Shown: positions 43,803 to 54,474, numbered from the stretch's first letter. The stretch is 64,000 bases of DNA from Actinorhabdospora filicis (GCF_030269765.1 NZ_BSTX01000002.1:1-64000), one strand, 5' to 3'. A program made the numbers and translations. The notes: generated by a model not told the origin, from the sequence alone.

Positions 43803-44181
43803 GGTGGTGAGCTTTCGGGAACGAGGCCCCGGGCCCGCTACGAGAAGGCGGGCGTGACCGGAGCCGGGACGATGAGGACTGCCGGTGCGTCGCCGCGCGC
43901 GGCGACGGCATGCGCGACGGGCATCAACTCACGTCCTTCCGAGGCTCACGGAGACCGGACCCGGCGTCCGGCAACCCCAATTTAACATTCGCGCCGCCCG
44001 CCGAAGACCGTTCGTGGCGGTCGCCACTCCACTATTCCACGATGTGGTTTTCTCCCCGGTACGTGAAAAGGCCAGTCGCGGAATTGACAGCGCATTGCCC
44101 CGGGCTGCGGAATAGTTCACCTCCGGCCACGCCGCCGACCACGTTCATCCGTGAGGTCGAAACGCGCGAGAAAGGCGACGA
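43803..44181. other. 379-bp intergenic region before the acyl-synthase locus
   Basis: It lies between divergent genes (acetyltransferase, IclR regulator). On the minus strand a 28-codon frame (43924 to 43838, starting MPVAHAVAARGD) precedes the acetyltransferase and could be a leader peptide, but support is weak. The segment 43975-44120 is clearly less GC-rich. It contains TTGACA at 44084-44089 but no -10 at a normal distance. Controls for the IclR gene and its operon are expected here. Confidence 0.4.
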
Positions 44182-44949
44182 ATGAAGGCCGACGGTCCGG
44201 GCGCCGCCGAGAAGCTGATCATTCTCCTCCACGAAATGGGCCGCGCCGAGCGTGCCGTCGGGGTCTCCGAACTCGCCCGGGCGGTGGCGCTGCCGAAGTC
44301 CACCGTCCACCGGCTGCTGGCCACATTGGAGCGCGCCGGGGCGGTGCGGCGGCTGGGGCCGCGCTACGCCCTGCAGGCCGACTCGGTGTGGGAGCGCGCC
44401 GGGCGCCACCAGCGGGTCCTGCTGGTGCGCACCGTCAGCCCCTACCTGCTGGAGCTCTACGACCTGACCGGGCTGGCCGCCTCCTACGCGGTGCCCGCCC
44501 AGGGCGGCGTGCTGTTCCCGGCCAGCGTGTACCCGCACGCCTTCACCCGCAGCGTCATGCGCACCGCCACCCTCGTCCCGCCGCACTGCACGGCCAGCGG
44601 GAAGGTGCTGCTGGCCCATGACCCGGACCTGCGCGACCGGTTCCTGGCGCGCCCGGCGCTGGCGCCGATGACGCGCTTCACCCTCACCGACCCGCGCCGC
44701 CTGGACGGTGAGCTGCTGGCCGTCCGCCGCGACGGCGTCGCCCACGACCGCCAGGAGCACCTCCTGGGCATCTGGACCACCGCCGTGCCGGTCCTGGACG
44801 GGCGTGGCCGCGTGCTGGGCGCGCTGAGCCTGGCGGCCTCGGGACGCGCGCCCGGCGCGGCCGGTGAGCGCGCGCTGCGCGGGGTCGCGCGGGCCATGGC
44901 CCCGGCGGTCGCCGAGGTCCTGCACCGCGCCGAAACGCGTTCCGCGTAA
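44182..44949 (+). CDS. IclR-family regulator
   Basis: A 255-residue IclR-type protein. The N-terminal winged helix occupies about residues 1-65 (VSELARAVALPKSTVHRLLA) and the GAF-like effector domain about 80-250, with the typical PPHCTASGKVLLA motif where LPLHATALGKALLA is usual. GAAAGG precedes the ATG. It is the first gene on this strand before the acyl-synthase operon, whose first gene begins 59 bp downstream, so it most likely controls the operon. An effector resembling a pathway intermediate is conceivable. Confidence 0.87.
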   Translation: MKADGPGAAEKLIILLHEMGRAERAVGVSELARAVALPKSTVHRLLATLERAGAVRRLGPRYALQADSVWERAGRHQRVLLVRTVSPYLLELYDLTGLAASYAVPAQGGVLFPASVYPHAFTRSVMRTATLVPPHCTASGKVLLAHDPDLRDRFLARPALAPMTRFTLTDPRRLDGELLAVRRDGVAHDRQEHLLGIWTTAVPVLDGRGRVLGALSLAASGRAPGAAGERALRGVARAMAPAVAEVLHRAETRSA

Positions 44950-45008
44950 CGGAACATTCGGCCCGGAGAGGTTCCGCGGCGGGCGTGGCCGTTCGTAGTG
45001 TGGCGCAC

Positions 45009-45734
45009 ATGACCTGCCGGACAATTCATCTGGTGGGCGCGCCATTCACGCCATTCGCCGATGGTGCGCGCATTCACACTCTCGACACTTTCCTGACCCT
45101 CCTCGAATGCGGTTCGCCACCGCCGGAATGCGAAGCCCGCGCCGGGCAGGGACTGTCGGCGCGCGACTGGGCGCGGCTGGAATCGGCCGCCGCGGGGCTT
45201 CCCGGCGTGCGGGTCGAGCCGTGGCCCTACCGCCGCCCGGTCGCCCTGGGCGTCCACAAGACCGATCCCGCCAACCTCCTCGTGGACGGTCTGCGCGAGA
45301 TCGAGCCCGGCGAGTTCGCCGCCGGGCTGCACGTGGATCCCGGCTGCGGGATGCTCGCCGACCGCGACAACGGCGCCCGGCACCTGCCGGGGATGCTGGA
45401 GGTCGAGGCGTGCCTCCAGCTGGCCATGGCCGTCACCGCGCTGCGCCTGGGCGAGGCCTGGGCCTTCGTCACCGGCCGCACCTCCATCGCGTTCCCGGCG
45501 TTCCTGTTCCCGCTGCCGGCCGAGCTGCGCCTGGTGGTCGAGGACGACCGCCCGGCCGGGCGCGGGTTCCGCGACCTGGTGCTGGCGGCGTCGATCGAGC
45601 AGGGCGAGCGGGTGGTGATGACCATGGACTTCCGCTCGCGGGCCTTCGAGCCGGCGCTGATCCGGGAGGCCGAGCGGCGTCAGCTGACGTCCCTCATGGA
45701 CGTCACCGCCTCGGTGCTCGCGGGGAGGCGGTGA
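45009..45734 (+). CDS. AfsA-like hotdog-fold protein
   Basis: A 241-residue protein. The central part (about residues 75-200) resembles the AfsA hotdog domain: VHKTDPANLLVDGL, then LPGMLEVEACLQLAMAVT on the long helix, and FVTGRTSIAFPAFLFPLP on the following strands. AfsA proteins join a beta-ketoacyl chain to dihydroxyacetone phosphate in butyrolactone signalling, and hotdog proteins can also be dehydratases or thioesterases. In this operon a dehydratase-like or acyl-transfer role is the most natural inference. I use ATG 45009; GTG 44985 is possible. Its stop overlaps the SDR start (GTGA). Confidence 0.68.
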   Translation: MTCRTIHLVGAPFTPFADGARIHTLDTFLTLLECGSPPPECEARAGQGLSARDWARLESAAAGLPGVRVEPWPYRRPVALGVHKTDPANLLVDGLREIEPGEFAAGLHVDPGCGMLADRDNGARHLPGMLEVEACLQLAMAVTALRLGEAWAFVTGRTSIAFPAFLFPLPAELRLVVEDDRPAGRGFRDLVLAASIEQGERVVMTMDFRSRAFEPALIREAERRQLTSLMDVTASVLAGRR

Positions 45735-46564
45735 GCGTGGGTGACGTGGAGAGCCCCTACCGGCTGGAGGGGGCGAGCGCGCTGGTCACCGGTGCCTCGC
45801 GCGGCATCGGGCGCGCGGTGGCGGTGGCGCTGGCGCGGGCCGGGGCGTCGGTGGCGTTGCTGGCCAGGGATGCCGGGCGCCTGGGTGAGGTCCGCGCTGA
45901 GATCGCCGCGGTGGGCGGGCGGGCTCTGGCGGTGCCCTGCGATCTGGAGTCGCCGGGGGCGGTGGCCGAGGCGATGGCGCTGGTGCTGGTGGAGTTCCCG
46001 GATCTGTCGATCGTGGTCAACAACGCCGGTGGGATGTCGCATGTGGGCCCGTTCCTGGCGTCCACCGAGGACGACTGGGCCGGGATCTGGTCGGGCAACG
46101 TGACCTCGGCGGTGCGGGTGCTGCGGCATCTCGGGCCGCACCTGGTGGCCCGGGGCGGTGGCGCGGTGGTGAACATGTCCTCGGTGGCGGGCCTGGCGGG
46201 GGTGCCGATGCTGTCGCATTACGGCGCGACGAAGGCGGCGCTGATCTCGCTGACCCGCACGCTGGCGGTGGAGTGGGCGCCGCACGGTGTCCGCGTCAAC
46301 GCCCTCGCGCCGGGGTGGGTCACCACCGACCTGACCGGCGCGTTCTCCGGCGACCCGGGGCTGTCGGCGGCGCTGACCGGCGACGTCCCGCAGCACCGCT
46401 GGGGCGGTGTGGAGGAGGTCGCGCACGCGGCGGTGTTCCTGGCGGGCGAGGCCGCGTCCTTCATCACCGGCGCCTGCCTGACCCTCGACGGCGGTCTGCT
46501 CGCCCAGCCGGGCGGCGCCGCCCTGACCGGACTGCTCCCACTCGGCCGCACGGCCGTGCGATGA
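45731..46564 (+). CDS. SDR-family ketoreductase-like enzyme
   Basis: A 277-residue classical short-chain dehydrogenase. It has TGASRGIG (residues 20-27), NNAG (97-100), Ser150/151 and catalytic Tyr164-x3-Lys168 (YGATK), and ends with the family's TGACLTLDGG block. This is the FabG-type layout, so it likely reduces beta-ketoacyl-ACP made by the ketosynthases of the operon with NADPH. GTG 45731 overlaps the upstream stop; upstream in-frame starts run through the hotdog gene and are rejected. The ACP gene follows after 14 bases. Confidence 0.9.
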   Translation: MSVGDVESPYRLEGASALVTGASRGIGRAVAVALARAGASVALLARDAGRLGEVRAEIAAVGGRALAVPCDLESPGAVAEAMALVLVEFPDLSIVVNNAGGMSHVGPFLASTEDDWAGIWSGNVTSAVRVLRHLGPHLVARGGGAVVNMSSVAGLAGVPMLSHYGATKAALISLTRTLAVEWAPHGVRVNALAPGWVTTDLTGAFSGDPGLSAALTGDVPQHRWGGVEEVAHAAVFLAGEAASFITGACLTLDGGLLAQPGGAALTGLLPLGRTAVR

Positions 46565-46578
46565 CAGGAGGATGACCG

Positions 46579-46818
46579 ATGACCATGACGGATGAGCGGG
46601 CGGCGGCGGTGGTGGGGCTGATCGCCGCGATCCTGGAAGTGGACACGAGTGAGATCACCGACGGGGTCGACTTCCAGCAGGACCTGGACGCCGATTCCCT
46701 CCAGCTGGCCGAGCTGGCCGCCGCGCTGGAATCCGATTACGGCGTCGCCGTCGACGCCACCGACCCGCCGGTCAATCTCGGGCAGGTGCTCGCCATCGTC
46801 GGCGCGGGCCCGGCGTGA
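46579..46818 (+). CDS. Acyl carrier protein
   Basis: A 79-residue acidic four-helix carrier protein. The phosphopantetheine site is Ser40 in LDADSLQLAEL, a variant of the usual LGxDSL. It would carry the growing acyl chain of this operon. No phosphopantetheinyl transferase gene is near, so a cellular enzyme must load it. An AGGAGG ribosome site lies 6 bases upstream of the ATG, in contrast to the overlapping starts elsewhere, which may raise its expression. Its stop overlaps the ketosynthase GTG. Confidence 0.93.
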   Translation: MTMTDERAAAVVGLIAAILEVDTSEITDGVDFQQDLDADSLQLAELAAALESDYGVAVDATDPPVNLGQVLAIVGAGPA

Positions 46819-48029
46819 GTGGCGCGCGGCGCGTCGTGGTGACCGGCGCGGGCCCGGTCACCTGCATCGGCGTGGGCCGCGCCGACTTCGCCCGCAACGT
46901 GCTGGCCGGGACCAGTGGGCAGCGGCCGGTGACGTCCTTCGACACCACCGGTTTCGCCCACGCCGACGCCTGTGAGCTGAGCGGTTTCGACCCCGCCGCC
47001 TGGTGCGGTGGGGAGACGCCCGGGCGCGCGGCGGCCTTCGCGGTCGCCGCGGCCCGGCTGGCGCTGGCCGACGCGCGCCTGGATCCCGCCGCGCTGGCCC
47101 GCGCGCACGTCCCCGTCGTGGTGGGCACCTGCGACGGGGAGGCGGCCGAGCTGGACGCGCTGGCGGCGGCCTCGGCGGCGGGTGAGGCGGTCGGGACGGC
47201 CGCGGCGCGCCGGTACGCGCCGATCCGGCTGCCGTTGACGGTGGCCGCCGCCCTTGGGCTGCGCGAGGCCGAGCCGGTCACCATCGGGACGGCCTGCGCG
47301 GCCGGGAACTACGCCATCGGTTACGCCTTCGACGCCGTGCGCGCCGGGGACGCCGAGGTCGCCCTGTGCGGTGGGGCCGAGGCGGTCTCCCGGCGCATGT
47401 TCAGCGGTTTCTACCGGGTGGGCACCATCGCCTCCGACGCGTGCCGTCCCTTCGACGCCGGGCGCAGCGGGATCCTCACCGGCGAGGGCGCCGGGATGCT
47501 GGTGCTGGAGAGCCTCGGGCACGCCCTGGCGCGGGGCGCGCCCATCCATGCCGAGGTCATCGGTTTCGGCGCCAACTGCGACGCGCGGCATCCGGTCGCC
47601 CCCGACAGCGACGGCCTGGCCGCCTGCATCCGCCTCGCGCACGCCGACGCCGGGATCGGCCCCGGGCAGGTCGACCTGATCTCGGCGCACGGGACCGGGA
47701 CCCCGGTCAACGACGTCACCGAGGTCGCCGCGATCCGGCGGGTGTTCGGGGCGTCCCCGCCGCCGGTCATCTCCATCAAGTCGATGATCGGGCACGCGAT
47801 GGGCGCCGCCAGCGCCATCGCCGCGATCGCCGCGGTGGACAGCATCGGCGCCCAGTTCATCCCGCCGACCATCAACCACATCGCCACCGACCCCGCCTGC
47901 GCCATCGACTGCGTGCCCAACACCGGGCGGCCCGCGCGCATCGGCGTGGTCCAGAACAACGGGCTGGCCTTCGGCGGCAACAACGCCGTCCTGCTGCTGC
48001 GCCGCCCCGAGGAGGCGTCATGGAACTGA
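46815..48029 (+). CDS. Beta-ketoacyl-ACP synthase (FabF/KS-alpha-like), active-site complete
   Basis: A 404-residue thiolase-fold ketosynthase with the full triad: Cys161 (GTACAAGNYA), His292 (AHGTGTP) and His327 (KSMIGHAMGA), plus Lys322. This is the condensing enzyme that elongates acyl-ACP with malonyl-ACP. The next gene encodes a triad-less relative, so the pair may form a heterodimer, as KS-alpha with chain length factor in type II polyketide synthases. Start GTG 46815 overlaps the ACP stop. The residues around the active Cys (AAGNYAIG) differ from typical FabF (STACA-AG.HAI), suggesting a divergent clade. Confidence 0.92.
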   Translation: MSGARRVVVTGAGPVTCIGVGRADFARNVLAGTSGQRPVTSFDTTGFAHADACELSGFDPAAWCGGETPGRAAAFAVAAARLALADARLDPAALARAHVPVVVGTCDGEAAELDALAAASAAGEAVGTAAARRYAPIRLPLTVAAALGLREAEPVTIGTACAAGNYAIGYAFDAVRAGDAEVALCGGAEAVSRRMFSGFYRVGTIASDACRPFDAGRSGILTGEGAGMLVLESLGHALARGAPIHAEVIGFGANCDARHPVAPDSDGLAACIRLAHADAGIGPGQVDLISAHGTGTPVNDVTEVAAIRRVFGASPPPVISIKSMIGHAMGAASAIAAIAAVDSIGAQFIPPTINHIATDPACAIDCVPNTGRPARIGVVQNNGLAFGGNNAVLLLRRPEEASWN

Positions 48030-49048
48030 GCATCGCGGCCACCGCCGCCTGGTCGGCGCAGGGACCCGGGCCCGGCGCCGTGGCGCGCGCCCTCACCGCC
48101 GGGACGCCACCGGCGGCGCGCCACGACCCGCCGTCCACGCCGCCGCCGGGCGTCCTGGACGCCCACGGCTTCGATCTGGCCGCCGAGCTGGGGACCAAGG
48201 GCACCCGCTCGATGGACCGCGCCACCGGCCTGGCCGTCTGCGCCACCGCGCGGCTGCTGGCCGCCTCCGGCGGGGACGTGCCGCGCGACCGCTCGGCCGT
48301 CATCATCGGCACCACCAACGGCAGCCTGGGCACCATCCTCGACTTCACCGAGACCACCTACACCGCGCCCAAGCCGTACCTGGTCAACCCGGCCCGGTTC
48401 CCGGTGACGGTGATGAACTACGCCGCCGGGCAGTGCGCGATCCGCCACGGCGTCACCGGGCCCAACATCACCCTGGCCGGGGGCCGCAACGCCGTCGCGC
48501 TGGCCTTCATCTACGCCGCCCGCCTCATCCGCGCCGGGCGCGCCGATGACGTCCTGTGCGGGGCGACCGAGGAGTACACCTCGCGCCGGGCCTGGCTGGA
48601 GTGGAGGGCGCGGCCGCCCGGCGCGGTGCACGCCCCGGTCGCCGAGGGCTGCGTGATGTTCCACCTGACCGCCGCGCGCCCGGGCCGCGCGGCGGTGCTG
48701 GCGGTGGCCACCGCCACCGGCGGGCGCCTCGCCGAATGCCTCACCACCGCGCTGCGCCGGGCGGGTGTGGAGCCCGGCGAGGTGTGGGCCGCGGCGGGCA
48801 ACGGCGCCCTCGACGGCTGCCACGACGGTGAGAGCCGCGCCCATCGCGCCGTCCTGGGCACCGGCCCGCGCCGCGTGGAGGCCCACACCGCCGTCGGCGA
48901 CACCTCCGCCGCCAGCGTCGGCTTCCAGGTCCTGGCCCTGCTCGAACTGGCCGCCACCGATCCGGCCGCCGCCGGGCGGGCGGCGGTCACCACCTCCATC
49001 GACCGCCACGGGCTGGCCACCGCCGTGGTCCTGCGGTGCCCGCGATGA
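48020..49048 (+). CDS. Ketosynthase-like partner lacking the catalytic triad (chain-length-factor-like)
   Basis: A 342-residue thiolase-fold protein related to ketosynthases, shorter than the 404-residue partner. At the nucleophile elbow it reads ITLAGGRNAVAL (about residues 150-161) with no cysteine. The first His motif (HGTGT) is replaced by GNGAL and the second (GHxxGA) by GDTSAA. All three catalytic residues are therefore gone, more than in many chain length factors. A structural or chain-length role as heterodimer partner of the upstream KS is inferred. ATG 48020 lies 10 bases before the KS stop and follows AGGAGG. Confidence 0.82.
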   Translation: MELSIAATAAWSAQGPGPGAVARALTAGTPPAARHDPPSTPPPGVLDAHGFDLAAELGTKGTRSMDRATGLAVCATARLLAASGGDVPRDRSAVIIGTTNGSLGTILDFTETTYTAPKPYLVNPARFPVTVMNYAAGQCAIRHGVTGPNITLAGGRNAVALAFIYAARLIRAGRADDVLCGATEEYTSRRAWLEWRARPPGAVHAPVAEGCVMFHLTAARPGRAAVLAVATATGGRLAECLTTALRRAGVEPGEVWAAAGNGALDGCHDGESRAHRAVLGTGPRRVEAHTAVGDTSAASVGFQVLALLELAATDPAAAGRAAVTTSIDRHGLATAVVLRCPR

Positions 49049-50046
49049 GCGGCCTGGGCATCACCGGGACCGGCGCCCACCTGCCCGAGCGGGTGGTCAC
49101 CAACGCCGAGGTCGCCGCCGGGCTCGACATCGAGCCCGCCTGGATCGAGCGCTACACCGGCGTCCGCGAACGCCGCCGCGCCGCCGCGCACGAGGCCGCC
49201 TCCGACCTGGCCGCCGAGGCCGCCCGCCGCGCGCTGGCCGACGCCGGGCGCGACATCGGCGAGGTCGGCCTCATCGTGGTGGGCACCTCCACCCCCGACG
49301 AGCTGGGACCCTCCACGGCCTGCCGCGTGCAGGCCCTGCTGGGCGCGGGCGACATCGCCGTGATGGACGTCGGCGCGGCCTGCGCGGGCTACCTCTACGG
49401 GCTGCGCGTCGCCCGCGACCACCTGGCCGCCGAGCCCGGCACCGGCTGCGCGCTGGTCATCGGCGTGGAGGTCTACTCGCGCTTCCTCGACCCCGGCGAC
49501 CGCGCCACCGCCGTGCTGTTCGGCGACGGGGCGGGGGCCAGCGTGGTCGAGGCGGTCCCCGAGGGGCGCGGCATCGCCTCGATCCGGCTGGGCGCCGACG
49601 GGCGCCTCGCCCCGCACGTGCTGATCCCCGCCGGGGGCAGCCGCCGCCCCGCCAGCGGTGAGACCCTCGCCGCCGGGGAGCACCGCATCGCCATGAACGG
49701 CCGGGCGGTGCGCGAGGTCATGGACCACCGCTTCCCCGAGCTGGCCGCCACCGCCCTCGCCCGCCACGGCATCGGTCTCGGCGACCTCGACCTCGTCGTC
49801 CCGCACCAGCCCAATCCGCGCGCGCTGGAGCGCTTCGGGGAAGGCCTCGGGCTCGACCCGGCGCGGCTGGTGGTCATCGGCGCCACCGCCGGGAACATCG
49901 GCGCGGCGTCCATCCCCGCCGCGCTGACCGCCGCCCGCGACGACGGGCGCCTCAAGGACGGCTCGCGGGTGCTGATGCTGGCCATCGGCGCGGGCATGAC
50001 CTGGGCGAGCGCCCTGCTGACCTGGACCACCGGAGGAGCCCGATGA
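49045..50046 (+). CDS. Beta-ketoacyl-ACP synthase III (FabH-like)
   Basis: A 333-residue KAS III with Cys113 (AACAGYLYGL), His254 (VPHQPNPRALE) and Asn284 (TAGNIGAASIP), the full FabH triad. It would start chains by condensing an acyl-CoA with malonyl-ACP, or act as an acyl-transfer or terminal condensing enzyme, as several cluster-borne FabH-like proteins do. The start is taken as ATG 49045, overlapping the upstream TGA (ATGA), rather than GTG 49036. The next gene overlaps it in the same way. Confidence 0.92.
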   Translation: MSGLGITGTGAHLPERVVTNAEVAAGLDIEPAWIERYTGVRERRRAAAHEAASDLAAEAARRALADAGRDIGEVGLIVVGTSTPDELGPSTACRVQALLGAGDIAVMDVGAACAGYLYGLRVARDHLAAEPGTGCALVIGVEVYSRFLDPGDRATAVLFGDGAGASVVEAVPEGRGIASIRLGADGRLAPHVLIPAGGSRRPASGETLAAGEHRIAMNGRAVREVMDHRFPELAATALARHGIGLGDLDLVVPHQPNPRALERFGEGLGLDPARLVVIGATAGNIGAASIPAALTAARDDGRLKDGSRVLMLAIGAGMTWASALLTWTTGGAR

Positions 50047-51743
50047 CCGCCGACGCCCTCGCCGATTTCGTGCGCGGCCCCCTCGACGCCGAGTCGCAGG
50101 CGCTGCTGCGGCGGACCTTCGACGACGAGGTCCTGGATCCGCGGCCGGACCTGACCGCCGCCGGGCGGCACGCGCTGACCCACCGGCGGCTGCGGCACGT
50201 CAACACCGCCCTCGGTCCCGGGAGCGCGCTGCTGGGCGACCGGGTGCGCCTGGACGCCGCCTTCGGGTGGGCGGCGGTGGCCGATCCGGCGCTGTTCCAC
50301 GCGATGGTGCTGCACTATCCGCTGTGCCTGGGGGTCCTGCTCGATCTGGACCCCGGGACGCCCGAGGTCGCCGGGGCGGTGGCGGCGCTGGAGAAGCTGG
50401 AGGCGGCCGGGGTCCTGCTGCTGACCGAGGCCGGGGTCTCCGGCAGCCATCTCGATCCGGGCACCGAGGCCGTGCACGACCCGGCGACGGGTGGTTTCGT
50501 GCTGCGCACGCCGCGTCCGGAGGCCGCGAAGTTCCCCACCGCGACCGGCGCGCCGGGCGTGGCCAGGATCGCCGCCGTCTACGCCCGCGTCATCGTGGCC
50601 GGGGCCGACCGGGGCGTGTTCCCCTTCGCGGTGACCGTTCGCGGCGCCGATGGGCGGGTGACCCCCGGTGTGGGTGTCACGCCCGCCGCCGAGGCCGCCG
50701 GGCTGCCGGCCGACTACGCCGCCGTCACCTTCGACGACGTCCCGGTGCCCTACGGTGCCTGGCTGCGCGGCTCGGCCCGCCTCGACGGCGGCGGGTTCCA
50801 CGACCCGCTCGGCTCGCGCCCGGCGCGGCTGGCGCGGTCGCTGGCGATGGCCAGGCCGGTGTGGCGCGGCATCGTCTCGGCGTGCGCGGCCGTCACCCGG
50901 GCGGCGGTCACGATGGCCCTGGCGCACACCCGGCACCGCCGCACTGCCGGTGGCACACCGCTGATGGACTTCCGCCGTCAGCGCCGCGACCTGCTGGCCG
51001 CCCTCGCCGACGCCTACGCCCTCACCGCGCTGGCCGGTAGTTTCGCGGAGGGCGACGGGGCGGCGGTGACCGGTGCGCTGACGCCGTGGGCGCTCATCGA
51101 CGCGCGCCTGCCCGCGCTGAAGGCCGTGGCGGTGTCGACGGCCGCGGCGGCGGTGGACGTCTGCCGCGCCCGCTGCGGTGCCCCCGCCAACGCCGCCACC
51201 GGCCGCTACACCGGTTACCGGGCGCTGCTGGACGCCTACACCTCGGCCGGGGGCGACAACCTGCTGATCTGGCTGGACACCGCCCGCGCGCTGCTGGACG
51301 CCCCGCCGCCGGGCGCTTCTGCGCTGGAGGCCCGGGCGCGGGAGGAGCTGGCGGTGGCCATCGCCCGTGACGGTGACTGGAACGCCCACGTCCACCTGGC
51401 CGAGCGCGCCGCCCTGGCCCACGCCGACCGCGTCCTGCAGGACGCCTTCGCCGAGCGCGCCGCGGCGGTGGCCGAGCCCGGCGCGCGCGACCTGCTCACC
51501 CGCCTGGCGGCGCTGCGCGGGCACGCGCTGACGCTGCGCCGCTCGGGTGACCTGCTGGAGACCGCGGTGCTGAGCCCGTCGGCGATCGGGCGCTCCCGGG
51601 TGGCCCTCGACGCCCTCTGCGACGGGCTGGCCGATCGCGTCCCGGAGCTCACCGCGGCCTTCGGGCTGCCCGCCCGCCTGCTGGACCCGGTCTTCGGGAC
51701 CCCCGATTTCGCCCGCGCGCTCATCGGGGGCGAGGTGCCGTGA
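50043..51743 (+). CDS. Acyl-CoA-oxidase/dehydrogenase-like flavoprotein
   Basis: A 566-residue protein whose order of motifs follows acyl-CoA oxidases: LTEAGVSGSHLDPGTEAV (flavin-binding loop), AAKFPTATG (where KWWPG is usual), FDDVPVPYGAWL, a Arg-Arg-Gln-rich segment DFRRQRRDLLAA, and YTSAGGDNLLI near residue 400. It should introduce an alpha,beta double bond in an acyl thioester. In Streptomyces such an oxidase (Aco) is needed for avenolide signalling; a similar finishing role here is only inference. It ends the operon and is followed at once by a strong hairpin. Confidence 0.78.
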   Translation: MTADALADFVRGPLDAESQALLRRTFDDEVLDPRPDLTAAGRHALTHRRLRHVNTALGPGSALLGDRVRLDAAFGWAAVADPALFHAMVLHYPLCLGVLLDLDPGTPEVAGAVAALEKLEAAGVLLLTEAGVSGSHLDPGTEAVHDPATGGFVLRTPRPEAAKFPTATGAPGVARIAAVYARVIVAGADRGVFPFAVTVRGADGRVTPGVGVTPAAEAAGLPADYAAVTFDDVPVPYGAWLRGSARLDGGGFHDPLGSRPARLARSLAMARPVWRGIVSACAAVTRAAVTMALAHTRHRRTAGGTPLMDFRRQRRDLLAALADAYALTALAGSFAEGDGAAVTGALTPWALIDARLPALKAVAVSTAAAAVDVCRARCGAPANAATGRYTGYRALLDAYTSAGGDNLLIWLDTARALLDAPPPGASALEARAREELAVAIARDGDWNAHVHLAERAALAHADRVLQDAFAERAAAVAEPGARDLLTRLAALRGHALTLRRSGDLLETAVLSPSAIGRSRVALDALCDGLADRVPELTAAFGLPARLLDPVFGTPDFARALIGGEVP

Positions 51744-51747
51744 ACGG

Positions 51748-51785
51748 CGAACGGCCCGGCCCCCGAGCGGGGACCGGGCCGTTCG
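51748..51785. terminator. Strong bidirectional hairpin ending the acyl-synthase operon
   Basis: CGAACGGCCCGG (51748-51759) pairs perfectly with CCGGGCCGTTCG (51774-51785). After one mismatch, four more pairs close around a GAGC loop. It lies 4 bases after the stop at 51743 and 8 bases before the sdhB stop, so it can serve both strands. Confidence 0.82.
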
Positions 51786-51793
51786 TCCGGGAA

Positions 51794-52539
51794 CTAACGC
51801 GAGATCGACCGCGAGGCCTTCAGGAAGTCGCGGTTGAGGCGCCCGATCGAGGCCAGCGGGATGCCCTTGGGGCAGACCTCGTGGCACTCGCCGGTGTTGG
51901 TGCAGCCGCCGAAACCGGCGTCGTCGTGCGCGTGGATCATGTTCAGGACGCGCTCGTCGCGCTCGGGCTGGCCCTGCGGGAGGAGACCCAGGTGGGTGAC
52001 CTTCGCGGCGGTGAACAGCATGCCCGACCCGTTGGGGCAGGCCGCCACGCACGCGCCGCAGCCGATGCAGGTGGCCGCCTCGAAGGCGGCGTCGGCGTCG
52101 GCCTTGGGCACGGGGGTGGCGTGCGCGTCGGGCGCCGAGCCGGTGGGGGCGCTGATGTAGCCGCCGGCCTGGATGATGCGGTCGAAGGACGAGCGGTCGA
52201 CGACGAGGTCCTTGACGACCGGGAAGGCCCGGGCCCGCCACGGCTCGATGTCGATGGTGTCGCCGTCGTTGAAGTGCCGCATGTGCAGCTGGCAGGTCGT
52301 GGTGGCCCGCTCGGGGCCGTGCGCCGAGCCGTTGATCATGAGGCTGCACATGCCGCAGATGCCCTCGCGGCAGTCGTGGTCGAAGGCGACGGGCTCGTCA
52401 CCGGCGAGGGTGAGCTCCTCGTTCAGCATGTCGAGCATCTCCAGGAAGGACATGTCCGGGGACACGTCCTCGACCCGGTACTTCACCATGCGCCCTTTTT
52501 CCTCGGGCCCGTGCTGGCGCCAGATGCGCAGGGTCAGGT

Positions 52540-52543
<4 letters not shown>
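51794..52543 (-). CDS. sdhB: Succinate dehydrogenase/fumarate reductase iron-sulfur subunit
   Basis: A 249-residue electron-transfer subunit. The [2Fe-2S] ligands are Cys58, Cys63, Cys66 and Cys84. The [4Fe-4S] and [3Fe-4S] clusters use Cys159, 162, 165 and 169 ([12 protein letters not shown]) and Cys214, 220 and 224 ([14 protein letters not shown]). It passes electrons from SdhA flavin to the membrane subunit. GTG 52543 overlaps the sdhA stop (GTGA). It is the last gene of sdhCAB. Confidence 0.95.

Positions 52544-54470
<1,927 letters not shown>

Positions 54471-54474
<4 letters not shown>

Noticed and set aside
43838-43924. 28-residue leader peptide upstream of the acetyltransferase
   Set aside because: The ribosome site is 13 bases away, codon use is uninformative at this length and no family is recognisable; mentioned only as a possibility.
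44084-44118. Sigma-70 promoter for the IclR gene from TTGACA
   Set aside because: The -35 is perfect but no acceptable -10 lies 16-19 bp downstream.
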